NCBI GenBank assembly: GCA_002633025.1
Contig: NMRB01001249.1
Span: 5,977-69,976 of the forward strand
From: Notospermus geniculatus
Taxonomy: Eukaryota; Nemertea; Pilidiophora; Heteronemertea; Lineidae
Reading direction: 5' to 3'
DNA length: 64,000 bases
Part shown: positions 22,906 to 33,445 of the stretch, one piece after another
Position numbering within the stretch: the first letter of the stretch is position 1
How the letters are laid out: every line of letters begins with the position of its first letter
Notes under the pieces: generated by a model
Told to the model about the DNA's origin: nothing
Databases searched by the model: none
The model's input: only the letters and a program-made list of their open reading frames with translations
Translations under genes and position numbers: made by a program

Positions 22906-23066
22906 TAGTGAGTTTAAGAAACCATTCGATGTGACGTCAAAATGATGTCATTAACGTTAGCGTTAGCGTTAACGTGTGAATTCGTTGTATTTCTTCTGGG
23001 GGTGACGTCATTTTGACGTAATTAGCGTTAGCGTTAGCGTTAACGTTTGGTTTCTTAAACTCACTA
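22906..23066. mobile_element. 161-bp inverted-repeat element (MITE-like)
   Basis: The 19-bp ends TAGTGAGTTTAAGAAACCA are perfect inverted repeats. Inside, each arm carries TGACGTCAAAATGA-type sequence and a short run of GTTAGC hexamers, the latter in the same orientation on both sides. There is no coding capacity. If the TA at each edge is the target duplication, the element proper starts GTGAG. The size and structure fit a non-autonomous DNA transposon. Confidence 0.65.
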
Positions 23067-24562
23067 ATATCAAAACCATAACGTATGTTTAGAAAACACT
23101 TAAGTTAAAGACCTCTTCATTAAAGTATACATGTACGGTGTGAGGCAATGCTTGGGCTGTGCGTTGATAACTAAAAAAATATATGCCAACACATTTAGAA
23201 GCAAATGTGTTTCCATTCCTACACGAATTGGCATCTCGGCTGTATGCGGAAGAGGAAATTCCCTATGTGGTGGAAAAAATGTATCCATTAAGACCACACG
23301 GTTGACATCGGGAACATTACAGAGTAAAAGATGACGTCGGTAGCAGATATTGGATCTTGATTTGTACGGAGGGGGTGTCCAGAGCTCTCCATGAATCAAA
23401 ATAAACTAATTTGTGTCTGTCTTTGGTGAATAGGGCCCAGTAGATAAGGCTGAAACCTAAGGTGATTATCTCACCATCAGGCGGCTGGCTTTGGATGAGT
23501 TGTCACTTACAGATCAGGAGCAGGTCTGACACGACATTTACTGGGTTGTTCATTTGACCTTCGGTCCACGACAGGCATATTTCTTACCGACTCGAGGAAG
23601 TAATTGATGATGTTATATGGCTGGATATAGCATCCTTGTCATTTTGTAGAAGGAAATCTGCTGTCTAAATGTGATTATTGCTTTATAAAAGATTGCAGTA
23701 AACCCTACTGGTCTGAATAAGATACGTTTTATAAGAAGATGAGTACTAGATCTCTCAGTTTGATTCCCCCTTTAAGAACTGCTAAAGAAGCAAACTGAGT
23801 TGGTCATTCCATTGCTATTCTTTTACTTGGCTGTTCTTTGTCGACTTCTTTTTTTCTTGCCTTGGACCAAAGACTGCCCCCATTTTTCCAGTCGTGAATA
23901 CTTAGTAGACGCACTTAGGTATTAGCTGAAGCCCAAGAGTAAACATATACATGTACATGTATATGCCATATTTATGTTTAAAATAGTATGCAATGAAATG
24001 AGTCTTCTTGATATATTGCTCATCTTAGCGGCAAGATATGAAGATTAGTATGGCGAAGAAGCTTGTACATGTATATAACTGGTATCAAAAATAGATGGTC
24101 TTTATCTATGTTTGCTGGTATATGTAACACTCCCTTTCCTTAACAAAGACACATTACCTCTGCCCATAATTGAGTATACACTCCTCGTAATTCTTATGTT
24201 ATTGCTATTTCATGACAAATCCTGATAATCTCGAATGAGTAGAACCTGTGCTCAATTGGAGGCTTATGGTCGACCTGAAGCCTTTTCTCTGACCGCAGTC
24301 AATGCCATTTTTGTAGATATGTTTTACCAGTCAACAATAACCTGGCGTGTTAGCCACAAGAAATTGTAGCCTCCCGAGACACTTCACTACTGAATGTAAG
24401 TGAGCTAAATGACTGTTGAAGGCGTGATAATTCACTGCGGGAAAATGTTAGCCATACGCTAGGCTGGTGGAGTGGCCCCTGGAGTGTCTGAAAGGTTGCT
24501 GTGTGGAGACCGCACTAACAGTAGATGAGAAATCGAGAGTCCTCAAAGGACTACGTCGGAAG
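23067..24562. other. non-coding, nothing recognised
   Basis: Overlapping frames on opposite strands at 23100-23399 lack splice support. Further TACATGTA sites occur at about 23950 and 24066. Confidence 0.5.
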
Positions 24563-26817
24563 TTACGTGTACTTGTGGTGCTGTAGTTTCACGGCTACAT
24601 GCTTAAGCCTCAGATTGAGTCAATGGTGACATGGAGTCATTAGCTTCGAGTGCTCACAGCATTCATGAGACAAACCTTGTCTTCGCTTGATTAATTCTAT
24701 TACTTTATAACGTAGAATAAAGGAGAAAAGGAAAATGCTGTTCAAAATGCTTTAATAAGGCAGTCACTTACATGAAATCATATTTCATATGAAGGACAGG
24801 ACATAATTAAATTTTGTCCACAAAATTAACGCTTCAGTACGTGTTTGACTAAATATGACGACAGTCCAATGCTTGGTAGTGTATTGCAGACCTTGGAGCA
24901 CACAGGATGTTTCTTTAGTTGGGCCATTCTTGTGTGTAGCCTACTGATAGATAATGCCAGTACATACTTCATCGCCTACCAGATGTGGAACGGGAAATGC
25001 TTGGTCTCCAACCAGTGGTGGTTTCGAAAAAGTGGTGTTACACCATTAAACACTCCAACATACACATGTACCTTACCAGTGCGGTCATTGTCTCTCAGTC
25101 AGGTACACGGCGATGGGTGACATTCATCACAGTCATGCTGGACAGCTTTCCGATGGTCTAGACAAGATTAGCTAAATTCACCGTTCATGAAGCCTATCTA
25201 TACGGAACTCCCCAAGTACATGTTAAATGTCTCACATATTCTTCCATTGGTGGGATGCCGACACCTCCGGGGACAGGGATGAGGTAATTGAAACGATATT
25301 CAGCCAAGTTGGCACTGTACTTTTAGACGGCTACAGGAAGTCCTGATCTACCTGTTGAAAACAGTGTATCGATTAAAAAATCTGGCATTCAGTGAAAGAC
25401 AGCGATTAAAATAAATTTGTTGATTCTGTTGGCGTTTGTTCAATGACCTTTGTGGTAACAGCTCCTTTCCCTGACATTTTTTTTAATTGGTAATCTCACA
25501 CATGTGCACACGTGGGTGTTTTCCATTCTGTTCTGCACAAATAGGAAACGCATGTATACATGTGACGGTTGTGTGTCCCAAGTTGGTCGGAATAGAAATG
25601 ACATGGCCGTCACAAATCGACTAACTGGGGACATTGGTTTGGATCCTATCCAAATGGGGTCAATAGCCATTACCTGCAAACTACCTATATTGACTTGCAT
25701 GACCGTGTCATTTGCCAGGCTTTCAGTTGAGGATGTCCTCATTTGCTGGTGGTTCCACAGTTATTCACTCAGAAGTCCACAGTTGACACCGCATACAAAA
25801 TAACGCCTCGCCTCGTCAGTCATCACTTTCGCCTCCCTGTTCTGTGGACTTATTTTGTTCAAAACGTATAAATCTAATTTGCCCCTCCAGATATCATCGC
25901 TGCAGACTAATTGACTCGCCGGCCACGCTTCTCATACATTTCAATTAACCATCAACAGTGATGTTGAGATTCAGTGCCGTCCTATGTGAGGTGTTAGGGA
26001 AGACGTATTTCCCTCTACACGACGTTATCCCGAATGAAGAAGCATCAATCATGTTACAGTACGTGGTATATTCCTCCTGGCCTCCTTCCTTTTCTGTTGT
26101 TAATTGGACAGCGAAAATAGGTTTTGTAAAAAACGTTCTATAGAGGAATATAAGAAAAGTTTGGAAGGCAGGATAACCAACTTAAGTGTGACTGATGACG
26201 AGCTTTGAAATGTGAAATTTTGTTTTGCAACTTTCGAAAAGTGTCGAGTCAGAGAGGGTCTATGATACGGTGCAGCAGAGGATGGTGGTCTGAATGATAC
26301 TTTACAATTTTCAATTAAAATCCCACTGGCTGGTTCATCACTTAACTGAGATATATCTTTAACCTGTTTCCTAGGTCCATCGTGGTTGCTAATAGATTGG
26401 CATCTGTATCCATTCATTGCGCTATGGAAACACCAACAACAATTTACCAACCCATCAAAATAAGACGCTGTCATTTGCCTGCCACGACTGTGGGGGAAAG
26501 TATCTCTTTCCCTAATAGCTAAGATGTATTTGCTAGATGTATTTGCGTTGAGAACACGTCTTTGCAATTCCCTTGTGTACAGTCAAATGCTCTCACACAG
26601 TCACTCATTTAGTCTACGGTTTCATTGAGTTTCCGACCACACTATAAATGGATGTATTTTTTGCCAATGCGGTTCGGGTTGGAAGCAAGACGTAGTTCCC
26701 GATGAGTGACTTGGGTCAGGACACCTTCTCTAAATGCCGTAGGTAGTTGTCATAATCGAAGGATCCTGACAACACGAGGGCTGGCTTCAACATGACCCGA
26801 AACCGGAGGTCAGATGA

Positions 26818-26982
26818 GTAAGGTCAAATGAGACAGCTATGTCAACGTTGGTCCTTCAAAGGATGGCAGGTTGTCAGCATGTGTCATGTCCTCATGTCTA
26901 CCACTTCATTGAAGATGATCCGCGCTGTTCAACTTTACCCCGACTCATTATCCAGAAAATATTGAGCGAATTTAATGCCTAA
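26818..26982 (+). pseudogene. open segment, possible exon or decayed coding
   Basis: A 54-codon frame (includes ETAMSTLVLQRMAGCQHVSC then PHVYHFIEDDPRCSTLPRL) ends at TAA. In the partner copy the TGA just before it is TGG, so the same frame runs 70 codons (29473-29685), and one codon differs (Arg/Gly). It has no clear donor. It may be a chance frame, an exon, or part of an old coding sequence shared with the segments at 27015, 30110 and 30852. Confidence 0.2.
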
Positions 26983-27014
26983 AATGGAATGAGTGACGTT
27001 CAGAGCACAGCAAG

Positions 27015-27176
27015 GTTTGGCTTATCTCTGTTGCTCGAACCGAGTTCGAAATCGGTTACTCCATCTTCTTGACCAATGACATCAGTCGGAAACGTATTTT
27101 ACGATGTGTTCACATTCTGCATTGCTTGTCGGAAGATAATCAGGCATTGGTTCACTTGACCCTTGCTAAGGTATAA
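27015..27176 (+). pseudogene. open segment, frameshifted in partner copy
   Basis: After CAGAGCACAGCAAG, the frame VWLISVARTEFEIGYSIFLT continues NDISRKRILRCVHILHCLSE to TAA, with a donor-like AAG|GTATAA at 27171. The partner copy (about 29719-29880) lacks one T in GCATTGG, which shifts the frame near the end. No family is recognised; it may be chance or a decayed gene. Confidence 0.22.
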
Positions 27177-27324
27177 TCCAACGGTCCTTATCGTGCAGAG
27201 TCAGGATTTTTGTGCGTCGTCCACCAAAGAAAGGCAAAGATGGACCATCATTTCCTCGTATCCATGACAAGATTTCCTGCCTTCAAACCGACCTCTACCC
27301 AGGCCTTCCATCACGCTGTCATCN

Positions 27325-30025
27325 TTACGTGTACTTGTGGTGCTGTAGTTTCACGGCTACATGCTTAAGCCTCAGATTGAGTCAATGGTGACATGGAGTC
27401 ATTAGCTTCGAGTGCTCACAGCATTCATGAGACAAACCTTGTCTTCGCTTGATTAATTCTATTACTTTATAACGTAGAATAAAGGAGAAAAGGAAAATGC
27501 TGTTCAAAATGCTTTAATAAGGCAGTCACTTACATGAAATCATATTTCATATGAAGGACAGGACATAATTAAATTTTGTCCACAAAATTAACGCTTCAGT
27601 ACGTGTTTGACTAAATATGACGAAAGTCCAATGCTTGGTACTGTATTGCGGACCTTGGAGCACAGAGGATGTTTCTTTAGTTGGGCCATTCTTGTGTGTA
27701 GCCTACTGATAGATAATGCCAGTACATACTTCATCGCCTACCAGATGTGGAACGGGAAATGCTTGGTCTCCAACCAGTGGTGGTTTCAAAAAAGTGGTGT
27801 TACACTACCTTACCAGTGCGGTCATTGTCTCTCAGTCAGGTACACGGCGATGGGTGACATTCATCACAGTCATGCTAGACAGCTTTCCGATGGTCTAGAC
27901 AAGATTAGCTAATTCACCGTCCATGAAGCCTATCTATACGGAACTCCCCAAGTACTTGTTAAATGTCTCACATATTCTTCCATTGGTTGGATGCGGACAC
28001 CTCCGGGAACAGGGATGAGGTAATTGGAACGATATTCGGCCAAGTTGGCAATGTACTTTTAGACGGCTACAGGAAGTCCTGATCTACAGTGTATCGATTA
28101 AAAAATCTGGCATTCAGTGAAAGACAGCGAAATAAATTTGTTGATTCTGTTGGCGTTTGTTCAATGGCCTTTGTGGTAACAACTCCTTTCCCTAACAGCT
28201 TGTTTAATTGGTAATCTCACACACATATACATGTGCACACATGGGTGCTTTCCATTCTGTTCTGCACTGTAGGAAATGCATCAGTTGTGTGGTGTCCCAA
28301 GTTGGTCGGAATAGAAATGACATGGCCGTCACAAATCGACTAACTGGGGACATTCAGTTTTGATCCTATCCAAATGGAGACATTACCTGCAAACTGCCCG
28401 TATTGACTTGCATTACCTACGGTGTCATTTGCCAGGCTTTCAGTTGAGGATGTCCTCATTTGCTGGTGGTTCCACAGTTATTCACTCATAAGTCCACAGT
28501 TGACACCGCATACAAAATAACGCCTCGCCTCATCAGTCATCACTTTCGCCTCCCTGTTCTGTGGACTTATTTTGTTCAAAACGTATAAATCTAATTTGCC
28601 CCTCCAGATATCATCGCTGCAGACTAATTGACTCGCCGGCCACGCTTCTCATACATTTCAATTAACCATCAACAGTGATGTTGAGATTCAGTGCCGTCCT
28701 ATGTGAGGTGTTAGGGAAGACGTATTTCCCTCTTCACGACGTTATCCCAAATGAAGAAGCATCAATCATGTTACAGTACGTGGTATATTCCTCCTGGCCT
28801 CCTTCCTTTTGTGTTGTTAATTGGACAGCGAAAATAGGTTTTGTAAAAAAAAGTTCTATAGAGGAATATAAGAAAAGTTTGGAAGGCAGGATAACCAACT
28901 TAAGTGTGACTGATGACGAGCTTTGAAATGTGAAATTTTGTTTTGCAACTTTCGAAAAGTGTCGAGTCAGAGAGGGTCTATGATACGGTGCAGCAGAGGA
29001 TGGTGGTCTGAATGACACTTCACAATTTTCAATTAAAATCCTACTGGCTGGTTCATCACTTAACTGAGATATATCTTTAACCTGTTTCCTAGGTCCATCG
29101 TGTTTGCTAATAGATTGGCATCTGTATCCATTCATTGCGCTATGGAAACACCAACAACAATTTACCAACCCATCAAAATAAGACGCTGTCATTTGCCTGC
29201 CACGACTGTGTGGGAAAGTATCTCTTTCCCTAATAGCTAGATGTATTTGCGTTGAGAACACGTCTTTGCAATTCCCTTGTGTACAGTCAAATGCTCTCAC
29301 ACAGTCACTCATTTAGTCTACGGTTTCATTGAGTTTCCGACCACACTATAAATGGATGTATTTTTGCCAATGCGGTTCGGGTCGGAAGCAAGACGTAGTT
29401 CCCGATGAGTGACTTGGGTCAGGACACCTTCTCTAAATGCCCTAGGTAGTTGTCATAATCGAAGGATCCTGACAACACGAGGGCTGGCTTCAACATGACC
29501 CGAAACCGGAGGTCAGATGGGTAAGGTCAAATGAGACAGCTATGTCAACGTTGGTCCTTCAAGGGATGGCAGGTTGTCAGCATGTGTCATGTCCTCATGT
29601 CTACCACTTCATTGAAGATGATCCGCGCTGTTCAACTTTACCCCGACTCATTATCCAGAAAATATTGAGCGAATTTAATGCCTAAAATGGAATGAGTGAC
29701 GTTCAGAGCACAGCAAGGTTTGGCTTATCTCTGTTGCTCGAACCGAGTTCGAAATCGGTTACTCCATCTTCTTGACCAATGACATCAGTCGGAAACGTAT
29801 TTTACGATGTGTTCACATTCTGCATTGCTTGTCGGAAGATAATCAGGCATGGTTCACTTGACCCTTGCTAAGGTATAATCCAACGGTCCTTATCGTGCAG
29901 AGTCAGGATTTTTGTGCGTCGTCCACCAAAGAAAGGCAAAGATGGACCATCATTTCCTCGTATCCATGACAAGATTTCCTGCCTTCAAACCGACCTCTAC
30001 CCAGGCCTTCCATCACGCTGTCATC
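27325..30025. repeat. right member of contig-overlap pair 3
   Basis: Second version of 24563-27323, starting at the base after the N (TTACGTGTACTTGTGGTGCT) and ending where the left copy reached the N. Confidence 0.85.
28734..29312 (-). other. 192-codon open frame, probably not coding
   Basis: This is the longest gap-free frame in the window. In the partner copy (26100-26567) it is broken at both ends by indels, including a 14-bp tandem duplication and an A-run difference. The lack of frame conservation between near-identical copies argues against coding. Confidence 0.4.
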
Positions 30026-30109
30026 GACATCATTCATCATCCTGTACAAATGATCTAAACATGATAAAAAGTTCTCTCGCATCGATCAACCTTCGGAAGC
30101 TAAAGTTGA

Positions 30110-30301
30110 CGAGGTCTTACGACACTGCGTGATGCTGATCTGAATGGAATCAGGCTGACCAATAACATCATTTTCCCTGGTCGTGTCCTCGGGATGTCAT
30201 ACATCACCGTGCATGCCAACGACCAGATTCGGACGGCCATGTCCGGAGTGGTGGTTAAAGACTTATCAGTAGTGATTGATCATCATCTGAATTATTCATG
30301 A
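30110..30301 (+). CDS. open segment, possible exon
   Basis: A 63-codon frame starts after TGA at 30107-30109 and ends at TGA 30299. It reads RGLTTLRDADLNGIRLTNNI then IFPGRVLGMSYITVHANDQI and RTAMSGVVVKDLS. It has no ATG at the front and no strong acceptor, so it is an exon or a fragment of a decayed gene at best. Another short open frame with similar look lies at about 30336-30443 (SGLEELLAEDIQAGFIDD). Confidence 0.22.
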   Translation, partial: RGLTTLRDADLNGIRLTNNIIFPGRVLGMSYITVHANDQIRTAMSGVVVKDLSVVIDHHLNYS

Positions 30302-30851
30302 AAGAAGATTTTTATCACCTAATTTGAGCGCCGTAAACAAATGTCATTCGGGTGGCATGGTGGATCATCTTACTCAGGATTAGAGGAGTTACTCGCTGAG
30401 GACATCCAGGCCGGGTTCATAGATGATTGTCTGTCCACTTCCTGAGGTACCAAACCAAACGTGGGGTCATCAGAAATGCCATCATCTTGCTTGGTCATGT
30501 TGGTTTGCCTCGGTCCTTGGTTGCTGCAAATATTTGTAATCAGTGAAAGCTTTCCTCAAAAGAAGAATGCTGAAAACATCATCATGGCCGGATAAAGGAT
30601 CCCCTCTCGATCGGTTTGGGGAGTCTTTCTGAAGAATTCCGTGGCTGCATAAGAAAAGTAATAGAAACTCTGTCATCGGGGTATATGACCAGAAAACTTC
30701 CTCCACGTTGAAAAGAAACTTCCTACGCTTCATCCGAGTAATTCCAATGATAACAATGCTCAATTTCCTTCGGGTTTCGCCAACATTCACTGGCAGAACC
30801 ACGTCAGAATGCTAATCAGATCGTCATCTCCATCTGCTCGTCCCCTTTTAG

Positions 30852-31207
30852 ATGTATCCTCAGGCGTTGGTCCTGTCTGGATTACTCTTTCGGTACGGAT
30901 CGTGCTTGGTCGCCAAATATGGTGAAAATTCACTGGCTATGCTGCAGCCTTGGTTGAAGTTGTTGGTTACACATACATGTAGCTCTTTCATATCGTTTTT
31001 TGCCACGTTTGGGTCAGTGGCAAATGTCCTCAGTGTAAAGATACTGTTTCTCAAAGAGTGGTCGACTCCACCCTTTCTGGTCAGAATCTTAGCCAGGGTC
31101 ACAGAATTTGGGAGCTCCATAATCTACATGCAGTTGCATTTTTATGGTAAACTGGTCCGCACGGACATCATCCCACAGCACCTTCCGCCGGCGGCAGTTG
31201 TTTCAAG
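30852..31207 (+). CDS. candidate exon, hydrophobic protein
   Basis: The acceptor CATCTGCTCGTCCCCTTTTAG ends at 30851 and is followed by ATG and 118 open codons to TCAAG|GTAAAA at 31208. Hydrophobic stretches (ALVLSGLLFRYGSCLV, WLKLLVTHTCSSFISFFATF) suggest membrane segments if translated. The minus strand over 30860-31120 is also open for 86 codons, so strand is not certain. No family is recognised. Confidence 0.3.
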
Positions 31208-31539
31208 GTAAAAAAACACTCCCTTAAAATCATAAATAGCTCATTGGGAAACATTTGCTGTCGATTACTTTGGCGAACAAGTCAGGTACAGCGGAAAGCC
31301 CCAAAGCTATGACACGAACTGACAGAGATCATACCAGTAATTGATTCAAAGCTGACTTGCTTGTAGTCTCCCAATGATTGCGTTGTTAGCTGTCTTGGCA
31401 TGACCTCGAGACAAAGCGATTGATGAAGCGACCGGATGGAATCATGGCCGACCAGGAAATGGTGCTGGACGACAACTGTCGACAATTATGAGAGTTATCT
31501 TACGATTGGCTTTCTTAGTGTAACATTCTTTGATGGAGT
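31208..31539. other. non-coding, nothing recognised
   Basis: A minus-strand frame at 31282-31485 has no splice support. Confidence 0.4.
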
Positions 31540-31990
31540 TGTGTTTTTTTTACTGAGTAGACCGGATGCTTAATCAGTGTCGTCAATTTGCTCTCGGTCG
31601 TCCATTGGTCTATGTGTTTATGAGTACTAGCATCTGCCAGTTTTGTTGTTCTTTTTTGTTCGTCAGTTGATCTATGCTTAATATGAGTACCGATATCAAC
31701 AACTGCCAGTTAGTTGATCTATGCTTATGAGTACCGGTGTATCAACAATTGCCAGTTTTATTGTTATGTCTCGTTTTTCCGTTTAGTCTGTGCTTTATCA
31801 TGAGCGTCAACAACTAGTGTCAGTTTAGTTTTTATTGTTCAGGTAATCACTGGGTCGAATGCTTTCCTAGTATCAACTGACTCTTTTGCTGCAATTTTTT
31901 TATCTGCATTCATGGGAAAATTAATTGAGTGTCATCGACTGCCACTTCTGTCGCTTTCGTTTTATATTCAGTAGGCCTAATGCATAAAAA
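31540..31990. repeat. degenerate tandem repeat, about 70-80 bp unit
   Basis: Repeated blocks share (G/C)T(C/T)TATGCTTTATGAGTA followed by CAACAACTGCCAGTTTTGTT and T-rich sequence. Copies are strongly diverged and of unequal length; about six can be followed by eye. Confidence 0.55.
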
Positions 31991-32279
31991 GCCACTTACA
32001 TGTATAGCCGGTAAAAAACAGGATTGCCTGAGGCTGTAGGCGGTTAATCAGTATCTCATCATCCAATGTAAAATGAGCTGCACAAAAGATCAGACTACTC
32101 ATTAAGAGTAAAAGTAAAGGCAAATATTAGGCTTGATTATTAGATACCTCATCCATAAATTTCTAGCACGTATGACAAGAAAATGTCATTGATTGGGAAT
32201 GTGAGTCACTTATTTCTGTCACCGTAAACGTGACGTTTGTTTGTGATACGAAGGATCGAATTTTGATTGGAACGCGAGT

Positions 32280-32743
32280 NNNNNNNNNNNNNNNNNNNNN
32301 NNNNNNNNNNNNNNNNNNNNNNNNNNNNNNNNNNNNNNNNNNNNNNNNNNNNNNNNNNNNNNNNNNNNNNNNNNNNNNNNNNNNNNNNNNNNNNNNNNNN
32401 NNNNNNNNNNNNNNNNNNNNNNNNNNNNNNNNNNNNNNNNNNNNNNNNNNNNNNNNNNNNNNNNNNNNNNNNNNNNNNNNNNNNNNNNNNNNNNNNNNNN
32501 NNNNNNNNNNNNNNNNNNNNNNNNNNNNNNNNNNNNNNNNNNNNNNNNNNNNNNNNNNNNNNNNNNNNNNNNNNNNNNNNNNNNNNNNNNNNNNNNNNNN
32601 NNNNNNNNNNNNNNNNNNNNNNNNNNNNNNNNNNNNNNNNNNNNNNNNNNNNNNNNNNNNNNNNNNNNNNNNNNNNNNNNNNNNNNNNNNNNNNNNNNNN
32701 NNNNNNNNNNNNNNNNNNNNNNNNNNNNNNNNNNNNNNNNNNN
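32280..32743. other. assembly gap (464 N)
   Basis: A run of N. Any open frame reported across it is meaningless. Confidence 0.99.
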
Positions 32744-33445
32744 TATTGATACCAAGCACTCACTGAAACCTTCTAAATTGGTAACGACCAACACTCCTTC
32801 CTCCTGATTCGGGGGTGTAAAGGAGAGTACGTAATACCATAAAGGAATCAAACATAAAGGTTCAACTTACAAATTTAGCATTTTATAAATGTGTACAGTA
32901 TCCCTTTAAGCCTCAACAGATTTGCATTCTGACTCTTCCATATGACAGGCAAGATCCTTCTGCATGTTTACGGAAAATTTTGTTGAATTCAGACTAATTG
33001 ATCTTATGATACAAAAGAACTGAATTAATGAGAACCCCACGAACGATGGGAGCGCAGGGTCATCTGTGTACATTCGAATAGGCGAACGTACATTTGCACA
33101 TGGAACACTTGTGCTGCACATGGAACACTTCTAATTGTGCTGCAAATAGTTCTGTTATCCTGAGAAATGGAATTCAAGGCATCAAGTTGACAGATTCATG
33201 TGCCCCATTACCATAAAAAAAGTTGAAGCTCCTGCCTATTACGTACCAGTACAGCCAAAATTCAGGAAGTGAGAGGCATCTGGTGGCAACACAGGAAGTG
33301 TATCCCTCAGTTACTTCATCGTTCGCAGTTAAACCTTATGTTTGATTCCTTTATGGTAATACCAACAACTCACTGAAATCGTTTATTCTAGACTAGTTCC
33401 AGTAATGACCAAAAATCCTTTTGCGGAACAGATTCGGAGTCATCT
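32744..33445. repeat. fold-back and direct repeat block beside the gap
   Basis: ACCATAAAGGAATCAAACAT at about 32836 recurs inverted at about 33335 (ATGTTTGATTCCTTTATGGT). The adjoining ACTCACTGAAA...GACCAA...GATTCGG occurs directly at 32757-32813 and 33369-33440. Partial copies therefore lie in both orientations, suggesting a mobile-element relic continuing into the gap. A 20-bp tandem GCACATGGAACACTT is at 33096-33129. Confidence 0.5.

Larger units (their letters stand above)
24563..27323. repeat. left member of contig-overlap pair 3
   Basis: These 2761 bp end exactly at the N of 27324 and are repeated as 27325-30025 (2701 bp). Differences are substitutions and indels, including a 14-bp duplication near 26520 and homopolymer length changes near 26128. 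Confidence 0.85.

Noticed and set aside
22950-23045. Telomere-like repeat
   Set aside because: The hexamer is GTTAGC in runs of two to three inside an inverted-repeat element, not TTAGGG, and is far too short.
24845-27912. A duplicated small gene (24845-25120 and 27607-27912)
   Set aside because: The copies belong to contig-overlap pair 3, nearly all differences change amino acids, and a deletion shifts the frame after about 66 codons.
32163-32851. Frames of 160-210 codons across the 464-N gap
   Set aside because: Most of the length is N; there is no sequence to support them.
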